From: CAISIP01 sp038326025
GTDB taxonomy: Bacteria; Pseudomonadota; Gammaproteobacteria; Burkholderiales; Burkholderiaceae_C
Direction: 5' to 3'
Length of the DNA stretch: 58,682 nucleotides
NCBI GenBank assembly: GCA_038326025.1
Contig: JBBQJP010000025.1
Location: 1-58,682, forward strand
Shown: positions 8,807 to 16,551 of the stretch, one piece after another
Layout: each line of letters begins with the position of its first letter
Numbering within the stretch: the stretch's first letter is position 1
Notes under the pieces: generated by a model
What the model saw: only the letters and a program-made list of their open reading frames with translations
Database searches by the model: none
Told to the model about the DNA's origin: nothing
Position numbers and translations under genes: made by a program

Positions 8807-10552
8807 TCAGACGCAGACAGCCGGGCCGGTGGCATTGCCCGGCGAAGCAGTCGACGCAATGGCGGGTTCCAACCGTTCGATTCTGGCACGTGCCAAAGCG
8901 CTGACAACCGCCTTGAGGGACGCGGCTACGATGTTCGCATCGACTCCAACGCCAAACAAAGTCTGCTGCTCATCGACGCGCAGCTCGATATAGGCGATCG
9001 CACGCGCATCGGCGCCCGAACCCAGGGCATGCTCGTGGTAGTCAAGCACCCGTGCCTGATGCCCGGTGGCCTGGATGAGGCCATTCACAAAGGCCTCGAT
9101 CGGACCATTGCCGCGGCCGTGCACCGCAAACTCCGCGCCTCCGAGATCCACACGAGCATCCAGCGCAATACGCTCCTGTCCGGCAGCGCCGACCAGGTCA
9201 TCCACACGGTGGCTTTGCACTCCCGGATGATCCAAGCCGTACTCGCGCGTGAACACCTGCCAGATGTCCTGCGCAGACAGCTCCTTGCCGCCCGCGTCCA
9301 TGACCTGCTGCACCACCTGGCTGAACTCGATCTGCAGCCGCCTGGGCAACTCCACCCCGTATTGCGCTTCGAGCAGGTAGCTGATGCCACCTTTGCCGGA
9401 CTGGCTGTTGACACGGATCACCGCCTCGTAACTGCGACCGAGATCCTGCGGGTCGATCGGCAGATAGGGGATGTTCCAGGGCGTTGTGTCCGAGGGCGCC
9501 TCGCGACGCAGCACCAGCGCCTTCTTGATCGCGTCCTGGTGCGATCCCGAGAACGAGGTGTAGACCAGATCACCCACATAGGGGTGGCGCGGATGTACCG
9601 GCAACTGGTTGCAATATTCGACGGTGCGGCGGATCTCGTCTATGTCGGAGAAATCGAGCCCCGGATCGACACCTTGCGTGTACAGATTGAGTGCAATGTT
9701 GACCAGATCCACGTTGCCGGTGCGTTCGCCGTTGCCGAACAGGCAGCCTTCGATGCGGTCGGCACCAGCCATCAAGGCCAGTTCGCCGGCAGCCGTACCG
9801 GTGCCCCGGTCATTGTGCGGGTGCACCGACAACACAATGCTGTCACGCCGCGCCAGATGTCGGTGCATCCACTCCATCATGTCGGCGAAGATGTTGGGGG
9901 TCGAATACTCGACCGTCGAGGGCAGATTGATGATGCACTTGTTCGCCACAGTCGGCTGCCAGGCCTCGGTCACCGCGTCCACCACACGTTTGGCGAAGGC
10001 CAGTTCGGTACCGGAAAAATGCTCGGGCGAATACTGGAAGACCCACTGCGTGTCAGCTTGCTGCGCGGCCAGTCTCTGGATCAGTTCGGCATTCTCAACT
10101 GCAAGCTGCACGATCTGATCTTCGTCCATGCCCAAGGCCACCTTGCGCATTACTGGCGACGTGGCGTTGTAGACATGCACGATGGCGCGCCGGGCACCCA
10201 CCAGGGATTCGAAGGTGCGCTCGATCAAATGTGAACGCGCCTGCGTTAAAACCTGGATCGTGACGTCGTCAGGCACCAGGTTTTCGTCGATCAACTTGCG
10301 CACGAAATCGAACTCCACCTGCGCGGCCGACGGGAAGCCGACCTCGATTTCCTTGAAACCGATCTGCACCAGGGTCTGGAAAAGCCGCACCTTGCGTGCG
10401 ATGTCCATCGGCTCAATCAGCGCCTGATTGCCATCGCGCAGATCCACGCTGCACCACAGGGGCGCGCGGTTCAATACCGTGTCAGGCCAGGTTCGATTGG
10501 CAAGCGCGACCGGGGCGAACGCCGGGTACTTGCTGCTGGGTTTCTTCAACAT
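8807..10552 (-). CDS. leuA2: 2-isopropylmalate synthase, long form (LeuA type 2)
   Basis: A second isopropylmalate synthase of 581 residues, clearly different from the adjacent 516-residue LeuA. It begins SKYPAFAPVALANRTWPDTVL and carries CSVDLRDGNQALIEPMD in place of the TTLRDGEQ block. SVHPHNDRGTGTAAGELA is its metal-binding motif, and a regulatory C-terminal domain follows. This architecture is that of the Corynebacterium/yeast-like LeuA class. Two unlike isozymes could give different sensitivity to leucine feedback. A leader peptide with four CTA leucine codons and a terminator hairpin precede it, which points to control by leucyl-tRNA supply. Confidence 0.93.
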   Translation of the reverse strand: MLKKPSSKYPAFAPVALANRTWPDTVLNRAPLWCSVDLRDGNQALIEPMDIARKVRLFQTLVQIGFKEIEVGFPSAAQVEFDFVRKLIDENLVPDDVTIQVLTQARSHLIERTFESLVGARRAIVHVYNATSPVMRKVALGMDEDQIVQLAVENAELIQRLAAQQADTQWVFQYSPEHFSGTELAFAKRVVDAVTEAWQPTVANKCIINLPSTVEYSTPNIFADMMEWMHRHLARRDSIVLSVHPHNDRGTGTAAGELALMAGADRIEGCLFGNGERTGNVDLVNIALNLYTQGVDPGLDFSDIDEIRRTVEYCNQLPVHPRHPYVGDLVYTSFSGSHQDAIKKALVLRREAPSDTTPWNIPYLPIDPQDLGRSYEAVIRVNSQSGKGGISYLLEAQYGVELPRRLQIEFSQVVQQVMDAGGKELSAQDIWQVFTREYGLDHPGVQSHRVDDLVGAAGQERIALDARVDLGGAEFAVHGRGNGPIEAFVNGLIQATGHQARVLDYHEHALGSGADARAIAYIELRVDEQQTLFGVGVDANIVAASLKAVVSALARARIERLEPAIASTASPGNATGPAVCV

Positions 10553-10595
10553 ATTGAGGTTCCTTCAGTGGTCGAAACCAGCAACCCCAAACATG

Positions 10596-10631
10596 AAAAA
10601 ACGGCTCGTTGCTGGTGCATACGAGCCGTTT
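10596..10631 (-). terminator. Attenuator hairpin upstream of leuA2
   Basis: On the minus strand AAACGGCTCGT and ACGAGCCGTTT form a perfect 11-bp stem around an 11-nt loop, and the run of six T ends at 10596. It lies between the leader peptide and leuA2, 44 nt before the leuA2 start. The loop sequence ACCAGCAAC is also perfectly complementary to GTTGCTGGT just downstream, so alternative pairing is possible. Confidence 0.85.
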
Positions 10632-10647
10632 GATCGATTAGCGCGCG

Positions 10648-10704
10648 CTAACGTCTTCGCCCGTATAGGGTTCCCGTTAGTAGCGCTAGTGCAATCCGTG
10701 TCAT
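10648..10704 (-). CDS. leu operon leader peptide (18 aa, four CTA Leu codons)
   Basis: An 18-codon frame reads M-T-R-I-A-L-A-L-L-T-G-T-L-Y-G-R-R-R-stop. All four leucines use CTA, an uncommon codon in this GC-rich sequence. It ends 17 nt before the attenuator stem. CTAACG inside the frame can pair with CGTTAG at its end, giving a pause hairpin, and the palindrome TTAGCGCGCGCTAA at 10638-10651 spans the stop codon. This is the classic layout of ribosome-mediated attenuation. The proposed promoter places transcription initiation at or next to the ATG, so the peptide may be translated from a leaderless start. Confidence 0.75.
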   Translation of the reverse strand: MTRIALALLTGTLYGRRR

Positions 10705-10710
10705 GGCCCG

Positions 10711-10739
10711 AATGTAGCACAAGTTCGTGAGTGCACCAA
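10711..10739 (-). promoter_or_regulatory. Predicted sigma-70 promoter of the leuA2 leader
   Basis: On the minus strand TTGGTG (10734-10739) and TACATT (10711-10716) are separated by exactly 17 bp, and TGC precedes the -10 as an extended element. The start point would fall at about 10704, the first base of the leader-peptide ATG. Confidence 0.55.
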
Positions 10740-10777
10740 CCTCAGGGAGTCAGAGGCAATCAATTGGACTCACGTTT

Positions 10778-11719
10778 TCAGTGCAGGCCGCGTTCGTCGG
10801 GCTCGTCGGTCGACGTGCTGATGACACTGGTCTGCTCACCCTTGTAGCGGCGCCAGAGATAGACCACATAGCCGCTGATCCCATAGGCGCCGAACAAACC
10901 GAGCAAGGCCTTGGCCGGATCGATGCTCACCGCGCCAATGGCCAGCGCCACCAGCACGATGACCGGAAACGGCACACTCTTCTTCATGCTCAGATCTTTG
11001 AAGCTATAGAAAGGCACGTTGGTGACCATGGTCAGTCCGGCACCCAACGCCAGCGCAAATATCGGCCAGGCCACCTGCGGCCCTTTGATGCCGAGTTCGG
11101 TCATCACCAGGATGAAACCGGCGATCAGGGCCGCCGCTGCCGGCGAAGGCAGCCCCTGGAAGAAGCGTTTATCGACCACGCCGGTATTCACATTGAAACG
11201 CGCCAGGCGCAGTGCCGCGCAGGCGCAGTAGACAAATGCGGCAATCCAGCCCCAGCGGCCGAGCCCGCGCAGGCCCCATTCGTAGGCGATCAGCGCAGGC
11301 GCTGCGCCGAACGACACCATGTCGGACAAGGAGTCCATCTGTTCGCCGAACGCACTCTGGGTGTTGGTCATGCGTGCGACACGGCCATCCAGACTGTCGA
11401 GCACCATGGCGCAGAACACACCATAAGCCGCCATGTCGAACCGGCCGTTCATGGCCATCACGATCGAATAGAAGCCGGCAAACAATGCCGCCAGCGTGAC
11501 CATGTTGGGCAGTATGTACAGGCCCTTGCGCCGCTTCGTCACGACGACGGCCTCCGCTTCCACCAACTCCAAATCCGTGCCTTCAGGCATATCGCGTATC
11601 TCCAAATCCGCTGGGCCGGCACACGGGATTGCCGACCTGCCAGCGTTATCCATCACCGGCAGAAACACCGATTGCGCCAAGTTCAGCGAACCGATCGGTC
11701 TTGCTGAACCTGCGTACAA
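10778..11719 (-). CDS. pssA: CDP-diacylglycerol--serine O-phosphatidyltransferase
   Basis: Inner-membrane enzyme that makes phosphatidylserine from CDP-diacylglycerol and serine, the precursor of phosphatidylethanolamine. The CDP-alcohol phosphotransferase signature D-G-x2-A-R-x8-G-x3-D-x3-D is intact (DGRVARM, GEQMDSLSD). Several hydrophobic helices follow, and the sequence resembles the short Bacillus-like PssA class. The longest frame is 313 residues. The true start is probably the internal Met of MPEGTDLELVEAEAVV, about 43 codons in, because the preceding residues do not look like this family. It lies between ilvC and the leu genes on the same strand. Confidence 0.93.
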   Translation of the reverse strand: MYAGSARPIGSLNLAQSVFLPVMDNAGRSAIPCAGPADLEIRDMPEGTDLELVEAEAVVVTKRRKGLYILPNMVTLAALFAGFYSIVMAMNGRFDMAAYGVFCAMVLDSLDGRVARMTNTQSAFGEQMDSLSDMVSFGAAPALIAYEWGLRGLGRWGWIAAFVYCACAALRLARFNVNTGVVDKRFFQGLPSPAAAALIAGFILVMTELGIKGPQVAWPIFALALGAGLTMVTNVPFYSFKDLSMKKSVPFPVIVLVALAIGAVSIDPAKALLGLFGAYGISGYVVYLWRRYKGEQTSVISTSTDEPDERGLH

Positions 11720-11778
11720 AACCAGGCGCCAAGTGTAATTCAGGCCCTTGCGGACCCAAGCCCCGACATCGCCGTAGT

Positions 11779-11810
11779 AAAAACGCCGAAGGCCACCGCA
11801 GTGGCCTTCG
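11779..11810 (-). terminator. Rho-independent terminator after ilvC
   Basis: On the minus strand CGAAGGCCAC and GTGGCCTTCG form a near-perfect stem with a small loop, followed by GCG and a run of five T. It lies just downstream of the ilvC stop codon and ends the ilvB-ilvH-ilvC unit before pssA. Confidence 0.85.
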
Positions 11811-11835
11811 TTTCAAGCGCCAGACGGCGCCATCG

Positions 11836-12852
11836 TCAGTTGCGGGTCTGGTCGACCAGCTTGTTTTTCTTGATCCAGGGCATCATGGCGCGCAAGGTCT
11901 CGCCCACGGTCTCGATCTGGTGCTCAGCCATCAAACGGCGGCGGCTCAGCAGTGTGGGCGCGCCGGCCTTGTTCTCCAGGATGAAGCTCTTAGCGTATTC
12001 CCCACTCTGGATGTCCTTCAGAACCTGCTTCATCACCTTCTTGGTTTCATCGGTGATGATGCGCGGGCCGGTCACGTACTCGCCGTATTCGGCGTTGTTC
12101 GAGATCGAGTAGTTCATGTTGGCGATGCCGCCTTCATAAATCATGTCGACGATCAGCTTGAGTTCGTGCAGGCATTCGAAATACGCCATTTCGGGCGCGT
12201 AACCGGCCTCAACCAACGTCTCGAAGCCGGCCTTGATCAGTTCGACGGTACCGCCGCACAGAACAGCCTGCTCACCGAACAGGTCGGTCTCGGTCTCTTC
12301 GCGAAAGTTGGTCTCGATGATGCCGGCCTTGCCGCCACCGTTGGCCATCGCATAGCTCAGCGCCAGTTCGCGTGTGCGACCCGACTTGTCTTGGGCAATC
12401 GCGATCAAGTGAGGCACGCCGCCACCCTGGGTGTAGGTTCCGCGCACGGTGTGGCCGGGAGCCTTGGGCGCAACCATCCACACGTCCAGGTCAGCGCGTG
12501 GCGTGACCAGGCCGTAGTGCACGTTGAAGCCGTGGGCAAAAACCAGCGATGCGCCGGATTTGATGTTCGGCTCGATGTCATTGGTGTAGACCGTGCCGAT
12601 CTGCTCGTCGGGCAACAGCACCATGACGACGTCGGCGGCCTTCACGGCTTCGGCCACTTCGGCGACCTTCAGGCCGGCCTTTTCCACCTTGGGCCAGGAC
12701 GCGCCGCCCTTGCGCAGGCCGACGATGACTTTGACGCCGCTGTCATTCAGGTTCTGCGCGTGGGCATGGCCCTGGCTACCATAACCGATGATGGCAACGG
12801 TCTTGCCCTTGATCAGGCTCAGATCACAATCTTTATCGTAAAAAACTTTCAT
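11836..12852 (-). CDS. ilvC: Ketol-acid reductoisomerase
   Basis: The 338-residue class I IlvC performs the NADPH-dependent isomeroreduction of acetolactate in valine and isoleucine synthesis. Start ATG at 12850-12852 (MKVFYDKDCDLSLIKGK). The Rossmann motif GYGSQGHAHAQNL is at about residues 24-36. The knotted C-terminal domain carries the Mg-binding acidic residues in ETNFREETETDLFGEQ and the family block YFECLHELKLIVDMIYEGG. The frame stays open upstream into ilvH, but the first 191 codons of that long frame are not IlvC. It follows ilvH by 23 bp, with a good ribosome site before the ATG. Confidence 0.97.
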   Translation of the reverse strand: MKVFYDKDCDLSLIKGKTVAIIGYGSQGHAHAQNLNDSGVKVIVGLRKGGASWPKVEKAGLKVAEVAEAVKAADVVMVLLPDEQIGTVYTNDIEPNIKSGASLVFAHGFNVHYGLVTPRADLDVWMVAPKAPGHTVRGTYTQGGGVPHLIAIAQDKSGRTRELALSYAMANGGGKAGIIETNFREETETDLFGEQAVLCGGTVELIKAGFETLVEAGYAPEMAYFECLHELKLIVDMIYEGGIANMNYSISNNAEYGEYVTGPRIITDETKKVMKQVLKDIQSGEYAKSFILENKAGAPTLLSRRRLMAEHQIETVGETLRAMMPWIKKNKLVDQTRN

Positions 12853-12875
12853 CTCTCTTCTCCTTAACGGGTAAA

Positions 12876-13367
12876 TCAAACTCGCAATATCCGTTCGCCG
12901 CGGCCAATCCCGCTCGATCCGGTCCTCACCGTCTCCAAAATCGCACTGCGCTCGATCGCCTCCAGGAATGCGTCGTTCTTCGACTGCACACCCGTGATCT
13001 CGATGGTGTAGCTTTTCTCGGTGACATCGATGATGCGCCCCCGAAAAATATCGGCCATGCGCTTCATCTCCTCGCGCTCCTTGCCCACAGCGCGCACCTT
13101 GACCATCATCAGTTCGCGCTCGGTATAAGCGCCCTCCGTCAGGTCCACAACCTTGACCACCTCGATCAGGCGGTTCAGGTGTTTGGTGATCTGTTCGATC
13201 ACATCGTCCGATCCCGTGGTTTGGATCGTCATGCGCGACAGGCTGGGATCTTCGGTGGGAGCCACCGTCAGCGACTCGATGTTGTAGCCACGTGCCGAAA
13301 AAAGCCCGACCACGCGCGACAAGGCGCCAGGCGTGTTTTCGAGCAGGACTGCAATGATATGTTTCAT
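12876..13367 (-). CDS. ilvH: Acetolactate synthase small (regulatory) subunit
   Basis: The 163-residue protein starts MKHIIAVLLENTPGALSRVVGLFSARGYNIESLTV, the ACT domain that binds valine and gives feedback inhibition. The second half is the ALS small-subunit domain (RGRIIDVTEKSYTIEITG). It pairs with the ilvB product. The ATG at 13365-13367 is chosen because the 37 upstream in-frame codons are unrelated to the family. It is separated from ilvB by a 135-nt spacer with two strong hairpins, and is followed closely by ilvC. Confidence 0.97.
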   Translation of the reverse strand: MKHIIAVLLENTPGALSRVVGLFSARGYNIESLTVAPTEDPSLSRMTIQTTGSDDVIEQITKHLNRLIEVVKVVDLTEGAYTERELMMVKVRAVGKEREEMKRMADIFRGRIIDVTEKSYTIEITGVQSKNDAFLEAIERSAILETVRTGSSGIGRGERILRV

Positions 13368-13396
13368 GAATGGATTCCTCTTTTCGCCGCCCTCCC

Positions 13397-13485
13397 CTGG
13401 TCGCGGTAACGACCAGACTTGGCAAGCAATAGACGCATCAACAGGTTGGAAGGCCGCGGCGTGGCGTATTGTCGCCACAGCGGCC
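13397..13485 (-). ncRNA. Structured ilvB-ilvH intergenic RNA (possible cis-regulatory element)
   Basis: The ilvB-ilvH spacer can form two stable stems on the transcript strand. One pairs GGCCGC with GCGGCC and, inside it, TGGCG with CGCCA around a 6-nt loop (13452-13485). The second is CTGGTCG/CGACCAG (13397-13416), close to the ilvH ribosome site. A structured ilvH-associated RNA is known from betaproteobacteria, and this may be a member, but I have not matched it to a covariance model. Confidence 0.45.
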
Positions 13486-13502
13486 GTTGGCAGGATCTGT
13501 GT

Positions 13503-15302
13503 TTACAAATCCTCTGATCCGAGCAGCATCTCCGTGATGCCCATGCCGGCCTTGACCATCGGAAACACGTTCTCGGTCGGATCGGTGCGGAAGTCCATGA
13601 ATACGGTGCGGTCCTTGAGCTTGCGCGCCTCGCGCAGCGCTCCCTCCACGTCGCCCGGCTTTTCGATCAGCATGCCGACGTGACCATAGGCCTCGGCCAG
13701 CTTGACGAAGTTGGGGAGCGCATCCATGTAACTCTGGCTGTAACGGCCTTCGTAGTCGAGTTCCTGCCACTGGCGCACCATGCCCAGATAGCGATTGTTC
13801 AGCGACACGATCTTGATCGGCGTGTTGTACTGCAGGCAGGTCGAGAGCTCCTGGATGCACATCTGCACCGACCCTTCGCCGGTGACGCAGAACACCTCTG
13901 CCTCGGGCTTGGCCAGCTTGATGCCCATGGCATACGGAATTCCCACACCCATGGTGCCCAGGCCACCCGAATTGATCCAGCGACGCGGCTCGTCAAAGCG
14001 GTAGTACTGCGCCGCCCACATCTGGTGCTGCCCCACATCGGAGGTGATGTAGGTCTCGGTGTCCTTGGTCATGCCCCACAAGGTCTGGATCACGTGCTGG
14101 GGCTTGATCACATCGCCCTGGCCCATGTCGAACTTCAGGCAATCGCGACTGCGCCATTGCTCGATGGTGTCCCACCAGGCGCCCAAGGCATCGGAATCCG
14201 GACGCAGCGGGCTTTCGCGGATCATCGCCAGCATTTCGCTGAGCACGTCCTTCACATCGCCGACGATAGGAATGTCGACCTTGACCCGTTTCGAAATGCT
14301 CGACGGATCGATGTCGATGTGAATGATCTTGCGCTCGTTCTGCGCAAAGTGTTTGGGATTACCGATCACCCGGTCGTCGAAACGCGCACCGACGGCGAGC
14401 AGCACGTCGCAGTTCTGCATGGCATTGTTCGCCTCGATCGTTCCGTGCATGCCCAGCATGCCCAGAAACTTCTTGTCGCTTGCCGGGTAGGCGCCCAGAC
14501 CCATCAAGGTGTTAGTGACCGGGTATCCCAGCATGTCGACCAGGGCGCGCAGTTCGTTGGATGCATTGCTCAGCAACACGCCGCCACCGGTGTAGATATA
14601 GGGGCGTTTGGCCGTCAACAGCAGTTGCAAAGCCTTGCGGATCTGCCCACCATGGCCCTTGCGCACAGGGTTGTATGAGCGCATTTCCACCGACTTGGGA
14701 TAGCCGTGGTAAGGCGTCATCTGGAACGAAATATCTTTCGGGAAATCCACCACCACCGGACCGGGCCTGCCGGTGCGCGCGATGTGAAACGCTTTTTTCA
14801 ACACATCGGCGACATCGCGCACATCCTTGATCAGGAAGTTGTGCTTGACGATCGGTCGGGTGATGCCCACCGTGTCGCACTCCTGGAACGCATCCAGGCC
14901 GATCGCCGCTGTGGGGACCTGACCGGTGATGATCACCATCGGAATGCTGTCCATGTAGGCGGTTGCAATACCCGTGACGGCATTGGTCACGCCTGGCCCG
15001 GAAGTCACCAGTGCCACACCCACATCGCCGGTGGCTCGGGCATAACCGTCTGCCGCGTGCACTGCCGCCTGCTCATGGCGCACCAGCACATGCTGAATCG
15101 TGTCCTGTTTGTAGAACGCGTCGTAGATGTGCAGGACCGCCCCACCAGGGTAACCCCAGATGTACTTGACGTTTTCCGCCTGCAAGGCCTTGATGAGGAT
15201 TTCGGCGCCGCGCAATTCCTGCACGGGTGCGGAAGTCGGGGTGGCGCGGCCAGCGGAGGTCGCTGCAGCCGCCGAGCTGAGCTCTGCTTTGGATATTTCC
15301 AT
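13503..15302 (-). CDS. ilvB: Acetolactate synthase large (catalytic) subunit
   Basis: ThDP-dependent enzyme joining two pyruvates, or pyruvate and 2-oxobutyrate, in branched-chain amino acid synthesis. The product is 599 residues from the ATG at 15300-15302 (MEISKAELSS). It has the N-terminal PYR domain (WGYPGGAVLHIYDAF, catalytic Glu in VRHEQAAVHAADGYARA), a central FAD domain, and the C-terminal PP domain. The ThDP motif is present as GEGSVQMCIQELSTC...NN, where GDG is replaced by GEG. The frame extends 55 codons upstream of the ATG but without family similarity. Divergent from the sigma-factor gene. Confidence 0.96.
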   Translation of the reverse strand: MEISKAELSSAAAATSAGRATPTSAPVQELRGAEILIKALQAENVKYIWGYPGGAVLHIYDAFYKQDTIQHVLVRHEQAAVHAADGYARATGDVGVALVTSGPGVTNAVTGIATAYMDSIPMVIITGQVPTAAIGLDAFQECDTVGITRPIVKHNFLIKDVRDVADVLKKAFHIARTGRPGPVVVDFPKDISFQMTPYHGYPKSVEMRSYNPVRKGHGGQIRKALQLLLTAKRPYIYTGGGVLLSNASNELRALVDMLGYPVTNTLMGLGAYPASDKKFLGMLGMHGTIEANNAMQNCDVLLAVGARFDDRVIGNPKHFAQNERKIIHIDIDPSSISKRVKVDIPIVGDVKDVLSEMLAMIRESPLRPDSDALGAWWDTIEQWRSRDCLKFDMGQGDVIKPQHVIQTLWGMTKDTETYITSDVGQHQMWAAQYYRFDEPRRWINSGGLGTMGVGIPYAMGIKLAKPEAEVFCVTGEGSVQMCIQELSTCLQYNTPIKIVSLNNRYLGMVRQWQELDYEGRYSQSYMDALPNFVKLAEAYGHVGMLIEKPGDVEGALREARKLKDRTVFMDFRTDPTENVFPMVKAGMGITEMLLGSEDL

Positions 15303-15452
15303 GATGAACCTTTGTGAATTTCTCTGACGAAAGACCTTGGGTGCCCCTTGGCAAACGCTTGTGACGCCGCGTCGGGACTTGAGGCCAGTGCCATAGGCGC
15401 AATCAATAATGCGCCGGACCATGACCCGTTTGCTGTTTAATTTGCAGCGGGC

Positions 15453-15519
15453 ATTATCGCACTGCAAGTTCTGGACTGCGCCGCGCCAGCCAAATCGCGC
15501 GATTTTGCAGTGAGATAAT
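15453..15519. promoter_or_regulatory. Facing extended -10 promoters for ilvB and the sigma gene
   Basis: TTGCAGTGAGATAAT at 15505-15519 on the plus strand and TTGCAGTGCGATAAT at 15453-15467 on the minus strand differ by one base. Each holds an extended -10 (TGnGATAAT), one directed to each divergent gene, with no good -35. The predicted ilvB leader is about 145 nt; the sigma-gene leader is about 20 nt. Confidence 0.5.
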
Positions 15520-15545
15520 CGCTGGCTCCAACCCGTTCACACCAC

Positions 15546-16112
15546 TTGGCAACCGAACAAGAACTGTCCGAATTCCTGAAAAGCGTCGAGAAACGTGCGT
15601 TCAAGCGCTCGGTCTACCACGTGCGCAATGAGGAGTCGGCGCTGGACATCGTGCAGGAAAGCATGATGAAGCTGGCAGAGCACTACGGCGACAAGCCAGC
15701 CTCGGAACTACCGATGCTGTTTCAGCGCATCCTGTCCAACTGCACACTGGACTGGTTTCGCCGCAACAAGTCGCGTAACGCGCTGTTCTCCAACATGAGC
15801 GACTTCGAAGCACCGCAAGACGGAGGTGAATTCGATCTGCTCGAAACCCTGAGCGACAACGCGTCGACGCCGCAAACCGAAAGCGCACAGGATGCGACTC
15901 AAAGGGCCCAGGTATTCAGGGAGATCGAAAAGGAGATACAACAGTTGCCATTGCGTCAACGAGAAGCCTTCGTGATGCGTTACTGGGAAGAGATGGACGT
16001 GACGGAAACCGCTCTGGCCATGGGCTGTTCGGAAGGGAGCGTCAAGACGCACTGCTCGCGTGCAGTCCATGCACTGAGTAGCGCCTTGCGCGCCAAGGGA
16101 ATCACAATATGA
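15546..16112 (+). CDS. ECF-type RNA polymerase sigma factor
   Basis: A 188-residue sigma-70-family protein with region 2 (ALDIVQESMMKLAEHY, then FQRILSNCTLDWFRRN) and region 4 (LPLRQREAFVMRYWEEMDVTETALAMGCSEGSVKTH), and no regions 1 or 3. The start is TTG at 15546 without an obvious ribosome site; the family N-terminus (MATEQELSEFLKSVEKRAFKRSVYHV) supports it. It overlaps the next gene by ATGA. The following DUF3619, DUF3106 and RDD genes form one overlapping unit that recurs in Burkholderiales. DUF3619 may serve as a membrane-bound anti-sigma partner. The stress sensed is unknown. Confidence 0.88.
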   Translation: MATEQELSEFLKSVEKRAFKRSVYHVRNEESALDIVQESMMKLAEHYGDKPASELPMLFQRILSNCTLDWFRRNKSRNALFSNMSDFEAPQDGGEFDLLETLSDNASTPQTESAQDATQRAQVFREIEKEIQQLPLRQREAFVMRYWEEMDVTETALAMGCSEGSVKTHCSRAVHALSSALRAKGITI

Positions 16113-16546
16113 CAATATCACGCCAATACCAGACCGATATATTGCAGGATCGTTTTGCGCTGAAGATTGCCGCACGGCTTTCCGACGGCTGCGACCAACT
16201 GCCAAGCGACATCTCCGAACGCCTGCGTTTCGCCCGCACACAGGCGCTGGCCAAACGCAAGATCAGCGCCGACTCCCGCGTGGCGCTGCCGATCGGTGGC
16301 GGTGCTGCCGCAACCCTCGGCAGCCTGCAGGAACATGTCAGTTGGTGGAATCGCATCGGTGTGGTCCTGCCCTTGCTGGCCCTGGTGCTGGGTCTGGTCG
16401 CGATCCACACGACCCAGAATGAACGCATCGCGCAGGAAATGGCCCAACTGGACGCGGCCTTGCTGACCGATGACCTGCCTTTGGCGGCGTATGCCGATCC
16501 GGGTTTCTCGCAATTTCTGAAGGCCAGTCGCGCGCAGTCGCAATAG
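16109..16546 (+). CDS. DUF3619 family membrane protein
   Basis: A 145-residue protein with one predicted membrane helix at about 83-100 (GVVLPLLALVLGLVAIHT) and a cytoplasmic N-terminal part of about 80 residues. It overlaps the sigma-factor stop codon (ATGA). DUF3619 proteins are found beside this sigma factor. The size, topology and coupling are those of an anti-sigma factor, but no zinc-binding anti-sigma motif is visible, so that role is inference. Confidence 0.8.
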   Translation: MTISRQYQTDILQDRFALKIAARLSDGCDQLPSDISERLRFARTQALAKRKISADSRVALPIGGGAAATLGSLQEHVSWWNRIGVVLPLLALVLGLVAIHTTQNERIAQEMAQLDAALLTDDLPLAAYADPGFSQFLKASRAQSQ

Positions 16547-16551
16547 CCCGC

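Noticed and set aside
8783..10234. A 483-codon plus-strand frame opposite leuA2
   Set aside because: It is a shadow frame: the minus strand carries a full-length, motif-complete LeuA, and the plus frame has no similarity or ribosome site.
11836..13425. A 529-codon frame covering ilvC and upstream DNA
   Set aside because: Only the last 338 codons are IlvC. The first part is ilvH read in another frame, and a good ATG with ribosome site starts IlvC at 12852.
15303..15420. A leader peptide MVRRIIDCAYG upstream of ilvB
   Set aside because: It stays in frame with ilvB, has few branched-chain codons in a row, and no terminator hairpin with a T run follows.
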